DNA from: an uncultured Odoribacter sp.
GTDB taxonomy: Bacteria; Bacteroidota; Bacteroidia; Bacteroidales; Marinifilaceae
Direction: 5' to 3'
DNA: 5,680 nt
Assembly (NCBI GenBank): GCA_947039985.1
Contig: CAMRAP010000117.1
Location: forward strand, 1-5,680
The position numbers and the translations under genes were made by a program. The stretch's first letter is position 1; each line of letters opens with the position of its first letter. Under the pieces are notes generated by a model. The model did not search any database and was not told where the DNA came from. It saw only the letters and a list, made by a program, of their open reading frames with translations. Shown here piece by piece: positions 1 to 5,503 of the stretch.

Positions 1-1751
1 ATCTCACCCACTTTGACAGCTGGGCAGCAACCTTTGGTGAAAAACTTACTGCGATAGAACTTGCCCCCGAAGGAACAGGATTTCGCATGAAAACAAGGTT
101 TGCAAAATTCTTTAATATTCCAGAATTAATCAATATTTGGAAAGAAGCATCAGATATTCAAACCGCCGATATGCTCAATCTTCCTGTGCCAAAAGTTGAG
201 CATATCACAGTGGTAACAAAGCCATCTGATTTTCAGCGAGATATGCTAAAAGACCTTGCGGTTAGAGCAAAATGGGTGCGTAAAAACCCTAGTCAGAATC
301 ATATAGATAACATGTTAAAAATAACATCTGACGGTAAAAAATTAGCATTAGACCAACGATTGCACAATGACTTACTGACAGATGACCCTGACAGTAAAAT
401 CAATACTTGTGTAGAGAATGTGTTTAAAATTTGGGAGGGCACAGCCGATACACAAGGCACACAGCTTGTCTTTTCCGACCTATCTACACCGCACTATGAT
501 GGTAGCTTTAATGCCTACGACGATATGAAAAACAAGTTGATTGAGAAAGGTGTTCCGCCTGAAGAAATTACTTTTATTCATGATGCAAAGACAGAAATCC
601 AAAAGGCAGAACTATTTGCAAAGGTGAGGAAAGGTAAAATACGAGTGCTGATTGGCTCGACTGGAAAGATGGGCGCAGGCACCAACGTCCAGACAAAATT
701 AGTGGCGCTCCATCATGTTGATTGCCCGTGGCGTCCTGCTGATATTGAGCAGCGAGAAGGTCGAATTGTCCGTCAGGGCAATGAAAATGAACAGGTTCAA
801 ATCTTTAAATATGTAACTGAGAATACATTTGATGCGTACAACTGGAGTATCATCGAAAACAAGCAAAAATTCATCGGTCAGATATTTACAAGTAAGTCCC
901 CTGCACGTTCAGCCGATGACGTGGATGGTACAGCCCTCTCTTATGCAGAAGTCAAGGCATTGGCAACTGGAGATCCACGAATCAAGCGAAAAATGGATTT
1001 GGACATTCAAGTGGCAAAATTAAAACTCATGCGTTCTTCTCACAATAGTGGTCGTTATGAAATGGAGGATAGATTGATAAAATACTATCCGACTGAAATC
1101 AAAAAAACACAGCAACGCATTGAGGGATTAATTGCTGATATGACGGTGTCTCGGAGCCACCCAGTAGGCGACGACAGTTTCTCCATGACCATTAAGGGCA
1201 AACTATATACCGATAAAAACATGGCAGGTGAATCCATTATGGAGGTTTGTAAAGAGATTGAAGTACCAACACAAAAAATAGAGTTTGGTGAGTATAGAGG
1301 CTTCCCTATGATACTATATCTACACAATGGACATTTCCAAGTTGACTTAAAACATGATATTACTCATACAGCGGAACTGGAAAACAACATAACGGGTAAT
1401 ATCACTCGTATCAACAATGCATTAGAAAGTATGCCTAAGCTAGTTGATAATTTGAAAGGACGTGTTGAGCAATTACAAATTGAAATGGAGTCAGCAAAAA
1501 CAGAAGCTGAGACACCATTCCCGAAAGAGGAAGAATACCAAGAAAAAATTGTAACACTTGCCGAACTTAACAAGGAGCTGGCAAAGTCAGAAGAACAGGA
1601 AGAAGAAAATGAGCAAACGCAAGATGGTGAGGATTTAGAAAAAATCCCTACTAAAGAGAAGCCATCTGTGCTACAGGCATTGAAATCCTACAAGCAAGAT
1701 ATTGCTTCGGCAGATCCAATAGGCTTAAATAAATCTTTAGAAGTGCGGTAA
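1..1751 (+). CDS. C-terminal part of large conjugative-element SNF2-type helicase protein (5' end outside window)
   Basis: The frame is open from base 3, so the gene starts upstream; the ATG at 87 is internal. About 582 residues are visible. They begin with the HFDSWAATFGE block seen in the SNF2-like helicase portion of giant Tn1549-type proteins, which in full-length members often also carry an N-terminal DNA methyltransferase domain (family knowledge, not visible here). The helicase C-terminal lobe follows: QLVFSDLSTP near 446-475, motif V GSTGKMGAGTNVQ at 654-692, and motif VI QREGRIVRQGN at 750-782 with its two arginine-finger candidates. After about base 1000 the protein becomes charged and coiled-coil-like, ending in a Glu-rich stretch (about 1500-1670). 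The family probably acts on element DNA in the recipient or during transfer, but its exact role is not established. The frame is intact to TAA at 1749, and a strong terminator follows 13 bp later. Identification of the family is secure; the presence of a methylase domain is inference. Confidence 0.9.
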   Translation, partial: LTHFDSWAATFGEKLTAIELAPEGTGFRMKTRFAKFFNIPELINIWKEASDIQTADMLNLPVPKVEHITVVTKPSDFQRDMLKDLAVRAKWVRKNPSQNHIDNMLKITSDGKKLALDQRLHNDLLTDDPDSKINTCVENVFKIWEGTADTQGTQLVFSDLSTPHYDGSFNAYDDMKNKLIEKGVPPEEITFIHDAKTEIQKAELFAKVRKGKIRVLIGSTGKMGAGTNVQTKLVALHHVDCPWRPADIEQREGRIVRQGNENEQVQIFKYVTENTFDAYNWSIIENKQKFIGQIFTSKSPARSADDVDGTALSYAEVKALATGDPRIKRKMDLDIQVAKLKLMRSSHNSGRYEMEDRLIKYYPTEIKKTQQRIEGLIADMTVSRSHPVGDDSFSMTIKGKLYTDKNMAGESIMEVCKEIEVPTQKIEFGEYRGFPMILYLHNGHFQVDLKHDITHTAELENNITGNITRINNALESMPKLVDNLKGRVEQLQIEMESAKTEAETPFPKEEEYQEKIVTLAELNKELAKSEEQEEENEQTQDGEDLEKIPTKEKPSVLQALKSYKQDIASADPIGLNKSLEVR

Positions 1752-1764
1752 TAGACTTATAAAC

Positions 1765-1813
1765 AAAAAAGGAATGGTTTGCAGACATTGTGCTGCTTAC
1801 CATTCCTTTTTTT
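1765..1813 (+). terminator. Rho-independent terminator behind the helicase gene
   Basis: A long hairpin: AAAAAAGGAATGGT (1765-1778) pairs with ACCATTCCTTTTTT (1799-1812). Inside it, after a TT/TT internal loop, GCAG (1781-1784) pairs with CTGC (1793-1796). The right arm ends in seven T. The A-rich left arm means it could also stop transcription from the other strand. It separates the helicase transcription unit from the CD1845-like gene. Confidence 0.88.
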
Positions 1814-1834
1814 ATTTTAATAAAATAGATTTGC

Positions 1835-1863
1835 TTTCACGAATTAGTGTGGCAAACTATAAT
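1835..1863 (+). promoter_or_regulatory. Candidate sigma-A promoter for the CD1845-like/mob region
   Basis: A perfect TATAAT -10 box lies at 1858-1863. The best-spaced -35 (TTTCAC, 1835-1840, 17-bp spacer) matches TTGACA poorly; TTGCTT at 1831-1836 is a better match but would leave a 21-bp spacer. The position is sensible: just after the helicase terminator and 33 bp before the next start codon. The weak -35 leaves this uncertain. Confidence 0.35.
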
Positions 1864-1896
1864 TAGAAGCACAACGAATTCAAGGAGGTCTATTAA

Positions 1897-2184
1897 ATGA
1901 GAATTTTAATTAGAGTCGTGTTATTTCCAGCTCTTATGGTACTTGCTAGTAGCAGTTTAATTCTTCGGTTTTTCACTATCGTAGGAGGAGCAATTTTAAA
2001 TAAGATGAGTGGTATATTAGCAACGTTGACCATTATTGCAATGATTTTTGGAACAACCAAACTAGAATATTGCTATCCTATTTTAATATTATGCTTTTTA
2101 TGTAGTGAAGTGGGGCTTCCTGCGTTGGCAAATATAACCTTGGACGGTGTTGATTATGTCACATTGAAGTTACGACAAGTTTAG
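1897..2184 (+). CDS. CD1845-type small membrane protein of conjugative elements
   Basis: A 95-residue, very hydrophobic protein. Probable membrane segments lie at about residues 5-34, 38-52 and 60-78. The GLPALA block at residues 73-78 matches, from memory, the conserved C-terminal part of the small CD1845 family found beside relaxase genes in Clostridia conjugative elements. The start is clear: AAGGAGG at 1882-1888 lies eight bases before the ATG. It sits between the helicase gene and mobC, its usual neighbourhood, and has its own terminator 24 bp downstream. The function is unknown; a membrane accessory to transfer is a guess from context. The family assignment rests on recalled similarity, size, topology and position, so it could be another small transfer-linked membrane protein. 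Confidence 0.72.
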   Translation: MRILIRVVLFPALMVLASSSLILRFFTIVGGAILNKMSGILATLTIIAMIFGTTKLEYCYPILILCFLCSEVGLPALANITLDGVDYVTLKLRQV

Positions 2185-2208
2185 ATATTTAAAATTAATA
2201 TATGTAAC

Positions 2209-2237
2209 AAAAGATTGCTGAAAAGCAGTCTTTTTTT
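2209..2237 (+). terminator. Compact terminator with GAAA tetraloop just before mobC
   Basis: AAAGATTGCT (2210-2219) pairs with AGCAGTCTTT (2224-2233) through ten base pairs including one G-U. It is closed by a GAAA tetraloop (2220-2223) and followed by T (2231-2237). A2209 and T2234 extend the stem. It ends only about 10 bases before the mobC ribosome site, leaving no room for a promoter in between. Confidence 0.85.
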
Positions 2238-2258
2238 CTTTTTAAACAGGAGGAAATT

Positions 2259-2600
2259 ATGGTCAATAGGCAAAGGAATAAACAACTTCACTTTATGGTA
2301 AATAAAGAAGAATGGGAAATTATAGATAAAAAAATGGAGTTAATCGGTATCAGTAATATCGGGGCATACTTGCGCAGAATGGCTGTCTATGGATATATGA
2401 TAGAGGTTGATGTAGAACCGCTTGGAGAACTTTCTTCGCAGTTAAATCGTATTGGTCACAACGTAAATCAGCTTTCGAAGCGGGCCAATGAAACAGGAAA
2501 TATTTACATAGATGATATTAAAAAAATCAGCGAAGATATTAATGAAATGAAAGAGCTTATGCGTGGTTTTACGAATAATATGATTGAAAATATTACATAG
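2259..2600 (+). CDS. mobC: MobC-type relaxosome accessory protein
   Basis: A 113-residue protein of the MobC mobilization family. Residues 8-45 fit the ribbon-helix-helix DNA-binding part: the strand QLHFMV, then two helices ending in AYLRRMAVYG. Residues 58-77 carry the family hallmark, a LNRIGHNVNQLSKRAN block, followed by a charged helical tail. MobC proteins bind oriT and help the relaxase open the DNA around the nick site (family knowledge). AGGAGG at 2248-2253, five bases before the ATG, fixes the start. The relaxase gene begins 28 bp downstream with its own strong ribosome site, so the two form an operon. The terminator just upstream implies transcription by read-through or from a promoter not recognised here. 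Length is normal for the family. Confidence 0.88.
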   Translation: MVNRQRNKQLHFMVNKEEWEIIDKKMELIGISNIGAYLRRMAVYGYMIEVDVEPLGELSSQLNRIGHNVNQLSKRANETGNIYIDDIKKISEDINEMKELMRGFTNNMIENIT

Positions 2601-2628
2601 TCTTGATGACTCATAAGGAGGTTTTATA

Positions 2629-4035
2629 ATGGCTACAACTCGCATAATCCCTATGCACATAAACAAAGGAAAAAGCCTTGCACAGTGTCTTACGGACCGT
2701 ACAGACTATGCTAAAAATCCCAAGAAAACAAATGATGGAGAATTGGTTTCTAGCTTTATGTGTGATCCTGACTTGGTTGACGCTCAGTTTCTATTATCAA
2801 AGAAAATCTATGAGCAAAAAACAGGTCGCAGACAGAAAAATGATGTCATCGCCTATCAAGTTAGGCAGTCATTTAAACCCGATGAAATCAACCCCCAACT
2901 GGCCAATGCAATAGGCTACCAGTTGGCTGAACGAATCACCAAAGGCAACCATGCATTTATCGTTGCTACGCACATAGACAGATCCCATATCCACAATCAT
3001 ATTATATGGAACTCAACTGCTTTAGATAGCAAGAAAAAGTTTAGAAACTTTTGGAACTCCACCACTGCAATCCGTAAAATCAGTGACCTACTATGCCTCG
3101 AAAACGGACTATCTATTGTGGAAAATCCATCTAAAAAATCACAGCATTATGGACAATGGCTAGAAGGTGAAAAACCACTCACCCTGTCTGATAAGCTCCG
3201 ACTTACAATAGACAATACACTTGCAGGAAAGCCAGTCAACTTTGATGATTTTCTAAAACAAATGCGGAAACAGGGATATGAAATCAAGGTCGGAAAACAC
3301 ATTGCTTTTAAGGGTAAAGAGCAGAAGAAATTTATCCGGTTACGTTCTTTAGGTGACGAGTACCAAGAGGACTATATTAGAGGAATTATCGGTGGTAAAA
3401 AAGAACATAAACCGCATAAGCGAGTGCAACAAGCTACCGAAAGGCGCATCAGTCTTGTGATTGAATTGCAGACAGCAATCAATCAGAAAAAAGGCAAAGG
3501 ATATGAGCGATGGGCTGAAAGTTTTAATCTCAAGCAATTTGCTAAAACAATGAACTATCTTACTGAAAACAAGCTGTTAAGATACGATGATTTAGAGGCT
3601 AAGTCTAATTCAATTTGCAATGAGTTTTCTACCCTCACAAATACTATAAAAAGTGCCGAAAAACGCATGACTGAACTATCTATTTTACAAAAAAATATAG
3701 TACAATTTGCAAAAACCAAAGAAACCTATGATGCCTATAAAAAGTCGGGATACTCCCCTAAATTTAAGGAAGCAAACATCACAAAAATACTGCTTCATCA
3801 AGGGGCGAAAAAGCATTTCATAGACCTTGAACTTAAAAAGCTACCTAAGATGCAAGCCCTAAAACTTGAGTATGACAATCTCCTTATCGAAAAGAAGAAA
3901 GCATACTCAAGTTATCACGATGTTAAAAAAGAAAAGCAGGAAGTATTAAATGCAAAACAGAATGTCGAAGCACTCCTTGATACGGAGAAAAATGCGTCAT
4001 ATCAGGTGAAGAAAAAAGACCAACAATCTTTATAA
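2629..4035 (+). CDS. Relaxase/mobilization nuclease, MobA/VirD2 family (MOBP type)
   Basis: A 468-residue relaxase that should nick one DNA strand at oriT and stay covalently attached for transfer. The metal-binding three-histidine motif is clear as HxDxxHxHxH: H115, D117, H120, H122 and H124 (bases 2971-3000). Y27, in the DRTDYAKNP segment, is the likely nucleophilic tyrosine of motif I. The nuclease domain covers about residues 1-220. The remainder is lysine-rich and mostly helical, with coiled-coil character from about residue 340 on, as in relaxases of Tn1549-like elements. AAGGAGG at 2615-2621 supports the ATG. It follows mobC directly and is followed by repeat-rich DNA proposed as oriT. 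No frameshift or missing catalytic residue is seen, so it looks functional. The MOBP subclass is inferred from the motif pattern and the MobC partner. Confidence 0.93.
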   Translation: MATTRIIPMHINKGKSLAQCLTDRTDYAKNPKKTNDGELVSSFMCDPDLVDAQFLLSKKIYEQKTGRRQKNDVIAYQVRQSFKPDEINPQLANAIGYQLAERITKGNHAFIVATHIDRSHIHNHIIWNSTALDSKKKFRNFWNSTTAIRKISDLLCLENGLSIVENPSKKSQHYGQWLEGEKPLTLSDKLRLTIDNTLAGKPVNFDDFLKQMRKQGYEIKVGKHIAFKGKEQKKFIRLRSLGDEYQEDYIRGIIGGKKEHKPHKRVQQATERRISLVIELQTAINQKKGKGYERWAESFNLKQFAKTMNYLTENKLLRYDDLEAKSNSICNEFSTLTNTIKSAEKRMTELSILQKNIVQFAKTKETYDAYKKSGYSPKFKEANITKILLHQGAKKHFIDLELKKLPKMQALKLEYDNLLIEKKKAYSSYHDVKKEKQEVLNAKQNVEALLDTEKNASYQVKKKDQQSL

Positions 4036-4079
4036 TAACTGAGCGTAGCGAGGTGATATTGACATCTGAAAGATAGGGT

Positions 4080-4106
4080 AAAAACCCCTCAGAATGATGG
4101 TTTTTT
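4080..4106. terminator. Weak bidirectional terminator-like hairpin at the convergence point
   Basis: AAAAACC (4080-4086) pairs with GGTTTTT (4099-4105) around a 12-base loop, with T runs on the outgoing side in both directions. It sits 45 bp after the relaxase stop, and the - strand stop codon (4089-4091) falls inside its loop, so it could end both converging units. The stem has only two G-C pairs, so it may instead be an arm of the oriT-like structure. Confidence 0.4.
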
Positions 4107-4649
4107 AAAGGGGATTGGGGATTCCCCCAACAAGAAAGCAAGGGAGGTGTGTACCGACTTGCATTGCTTGCCAATCTTATTCAGAACGCCCCACATTCTT
4201 GGCAAGACGTCTGAAAAGACTCCTAGATCGCATCCCCACTGCAACCCAAAGGTGCCTGTTTCTGATAGATCAATCTGGATGTTTTTTAAGTAAGCAACGG
4301 AGGATATGAAACAGAATTTATAGTCTGGTACTTGGGCAGTTGCGCTATTCGAGATGCTAGTACCAATGATATTTTGTGTTAGGGGTTCATTGCCTACAAA
4401 CCACACATCCTCAAAAAATCGCTTAAGGCTCTGACGTACTAATTCCTTTGAATGTCCAAGTTCGTTTGCAACGATGTCTAGTAAACATCTCAATGGCACG
4501 TCATCAGTAGCCATGCCATACTCAAGCAATGTGGACACCCGTAGGTATTTTGTTGTGGAGCAGTTCCGATTTTTAGATAAATCAACTATAAAATCTTCGA
4601 TGAGAGCGGACGATTTTTTAATTGTATTATCATCAGTAATTTTTTCCAT
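4089..4649 (-). CDS. Spo0A C-terminal-like DNA-binding protein without receiver domain
   Basis: A 186-residue protein. Residues about 14-130 resemble the C-terminal DNA-binding domain of the sporulation regulator Spo0A: KYLR at 34-37 matches the KGYLYLREAI helix; LLDIVANELGHSKELVRQ (about 56-73) matches the ITKVLYPDIAKKFNTTASRVE region containing the helix-turn-helix; and the segment ending DVWFVGN (81-87) matches IEVAWSRGN. There is no phosphoacceptor receiver domain, so it would not be controlled by phosphorylation as Spo0A is. It is probably a cytoplasmic transcription regulator; its targets are unknown. The ATG at 4649 is chosen over a TTG at 4658 because AAGGA (4659-4663) lies nine bases before the ATG and touches the TTG. 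It follows the 154-aa gene by 5 bp. The last 55 or so residues have no Spo0A counterpart and are encoded by the repeat-rich oriT-like DNA, so the tail may be acquired. The domain call rests on alignment by eye. Confidence 0.65.
   Translation of the reverse strand: MEKITDDNTIKKSSALIEDFIVDLSKNRNCSTTKYLRVSTLLEYGMATDDVPLRCLLDIVANELGHSKELVRQSLKRFFEDVWFVGNEPLTQNIIGTSISNSATAQVPDYKFCFISSVAYLKNIQIDLSETGTFGLQWGCDLGVFSDVLPRMWGVLNKIGKQCKSVHTSLAFLLGESPIPFKKPSF
4115..4130. repeat. GC-rich short hairpin TTGGGG/CCCCAA
   Basis: A perfect 6-bp inverted repeat with a 4-base loop (ATTC); the inner bases also form the 11-base near-palindrome GGGGATTCCCC. It lacks a T tract on either side, so it is not a terminator. 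Its place between the relaxase gene and the CTTGC repeats makes an oriT recognition hairpin the best guess. Confidence 0.6.
4138..4206. repeat. CTTGC direct repeats with flanking GCAAG inverted copies
   Basis: CTTGC occurs at 4158-4162 and 4167-4171, nine bases apart. Inverted copies lie on both sides: GCAAG at 4138-4142 and GGCAAG at 4201-4206, the latter within TCTTGGCAAGA (4197-4207). Two alternative stem-loops are therefore possible. The layout suggests a protein-binding array, as expected for MobC or relaxase contacts. Confidence 0.5.
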
Positions 4650-4654
4650 AATAA

Positions 4655-5119
4655 TCAATCCTTACATAAAAATGATACCAGTCTTGCGTGATATTCCAAG
4701 GGTGCAATTTTAACCACCTCACTGGTACATAGTGGATGCAACGTTATAATTAGATCATTGAGCATCATTGCCTCAATCATCTTTTTGGCATTCTCGTTAC
4801 TATCATCTACACCCAATTCACATTGCAAACGATAGTATGTAGCCTTATATTTTAAGGAGGTGTGTTCCACTTGTAACTGAAAAGTTCTCAAAAAATCATC
4901 TATATCACTGACTAATTCCTCTGTCTTGTGCGATAGGATGACACTAATCAATGCCGATTTAAAATTCAACGAAAGTATTTCCGCTGTACTTTTGGATACA
5001 CTATTCTCTGCTGACGAGAAATTCTTTAGGTATAATTCGGCAATCGCTGATACTTCCTGTATCAAACGGGCTTTTTTTGTAGTGTCTAAGGTGTAACTTA
5101 ATTTGCCCATCTGTTCCAT
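4655..5119 (-). CDS. Unrecognised 154-residue helical protein upstream of Spo0A-like gene
   Basis: No family is recognised. The sequence is soluble, has no signal peptide or membrane segment, and looks almost wholly helical, with regular leucine/isoleucine spacing (for example residues 16-35 and 50-95). The ATG at 5119 is preferred to a TTG at 5128 because AGAAGG (5129-5134) lies nine bases before the ATG. The next gene starts 5 bp after its TGA (4657-4655), and that gene's ribosome site lies within this gene's last codons, so the two are very likely co-translated. This tight pairing with a DNA-binding partner suggests a joint regulatory unit, with this protein perhaps a modulator of the Spo0A-like protein; that is inference. 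It lies 38 bases after a terminator hairpin with no clear promoter between. Its reality as a gene is supported by length, ribosome site and coupling. Confidence 0.65.
   Translation of the reverse strand: MEQMGKLSYTLDTTKKARLIQEVSAIAELYLKNFSSAENSVSKSTAEILSLNFKSALISVILSHKTEELVSDIDDFLRTFQLQVEHTSLKYKATYYRLQCELGVDDSNENAKKMIEAMMLNDLIITLHPLCTSEVVKIAPLEYHARLVSFLCKD
4659..4663 (-). promoter_or_regulatory. Ribosome site deciding the Spo0A-like start
   Basis: AAGGA lies nine bases before the ATG at 4649 and abuts the in-frame TTG at 4658, ruling the TTG out. It overlaps the last sense codons of the upstream 154-aa gene, favouring translational coupling. The upstream gene has the same layout: AGAAGG, then a nine-base spacer beginning TTGA, then ATGGA. 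Confidence 0.7.
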
Positions 5120-5156
5120 TACAGTCAACCTTCTTTCTGAACTTAATATCTGTGTG

Positions 5157-5195
5157 AAAAACCACCGCTTTAAGTTTTAAAACGGCGGTTTTTTT
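5157..5195. terminator. Terminator hairpin, symmetric, between secreted-protein gene and 154-aa gene
   Basis: AAAAACCACCG (5157-5167) pairs with CGGCGGTTTTT (5183-5193) with a single A-C mismatch, and TTTAA/TTAAA can extend the stem inward. There are seven T on the + side and five on the - side, so it can work in both directions. On the - strand it follows the 92-aa gene stop (5210) by 14 bases. No + strand gene ends nearby, so its main role should be on the - strand. Confidence 0.78.
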
Positions 5196-5209
5196 ACACT
5201 ATTGCTGTA

Positions 5210-5488
5210 TTATTCCATTATTATATCGGTGCGTGTGGCGACACCAATGGGTTCCCATTGACCTTCCCAATATCCCTGAGTTTCATTCCAGTAGCGTCTC
5301 TGTAGATAACCGTTATACTCTCTATAACAGGCAACCAGAACATCCTTGCGCTGGTCTGCACCCTGTGTCTGTGATTGCCCTTGTCTCACAGATGGTTGCG
5401 CCATAGGTGCTGCTAGAGTAGTGCCTACATTACTCAAAACAAGAACCGATGTTAACAGCAGAGATACGATGCGTTTTTGAATTTTCAT
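5210..5488 (-). CDS. Small secreted aromatic-rich protein of unknown function
   Basis: A 92-residue protein with a classic Sec signal peptide: basic start (MKIQKR), hydrophobic core (residues 7-19), and a small-residue cleavage region near TLAA (24-27). There is no lipobox, so it should be released or loosely wall-bound. The predicted mature part is about 65 residues: a Gln/Ser/Gly-rich linker (31-47), then a compact tail with eight aromatic residues between 55 and 78, including the YWNETQGYW segment, and one cysteine (C54). AAGGAG at 5496-5501, seven bases before the ATG, fixes the start. It follows the partial upstream gene by 15 bases, so the two are probably one operon, closed by the hairpin at 5157-5195. 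The aromatic tail could be a carbohydrate- or peptide-binding module, but no family is recognised. Confidence 0.78.
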   Translation of the reverse strand: MKIQKRIVSLLLTSVLVLSNVGTTLAAPMAQPSVRQGQSQTQGADQRKDVLVACYREYNGYLQRRYWNETQGYWEGQWEPIGVATRTDIIME

Positions 5489-5503
5489 AAATTCACTCCT
5501 TAT

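Larger units (their letters stand above)
4036..4215. other. Candidate origin of transfer (oriT) behind the relaxase gene
   Basis: This stretch lies directly behind the relaxase stop codon and is unlike the genes around it. It holds a cluster of repeats: AAAAACC/GGTTTTT (4080-4086 with 4099-4105), CCCCT/AGGGG (4085-4089 with 4109-4113), TTGGGG/CCCCAA (4115-4120 with 4125-4130), GCAAG/CTTGC (4138-4142 with 4158-4162), a second CTTGCC (4167-4172) pairing with GGCAAG (4201-4206), and the palindrome AGACGTCT (4205-4212). Relaxase targets are usually hairpin-rich and close to mob genes, which is why oriT is proposed. The nick site cannot be placed by eye. Part of the region is also read as the tail of the - strand Spo0A-like frame. 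Confidence 0.6.

Noticed and set aside
829..1023. Short + strand frame inside the helicase gene
   Set aside because: It overlaps an unmistakable helicase reading frame and has no ribosome site of its own.
1085..1573. Two - strand frames opposite the helicase C-terminal region
   Set aside because: They are antisense shadows of a conserved coding frame and show no motif or ribosome site.
4143..4293. A possible small + strand gene after GGAGG at 4143-4147, from a TTG at 4159 to TAA at 4291-4293
   Set aside because: The start codon is weak, the spacing is long (11 bases), the product looks random in composition, and the GGAGG is better seen as part of the repeat region.
4115..4309. A 64-residue + strand frame across the oriT-like region
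   Set aside because: It has no ribosome site before its start and lies inside repeats opposite the better-supported - strand gene; its openness is probably a by-product of that gene and of the repeats.
4474..4713. A 79-residue + strand frame spanning the junction of the two - strand genes
   Set aside because: It is antisense to the coupled - strand pair, which has good ribosome sites and a recognisable domain.
4650..5128. TTG start codons at 4658 and 5128 for the two coupled - strand genes
   Set aside because: Each TTG touches its ribosome site, leaving no spacer; the ATG codons at 4649 and 5119 are each nine bases away and are preferred.
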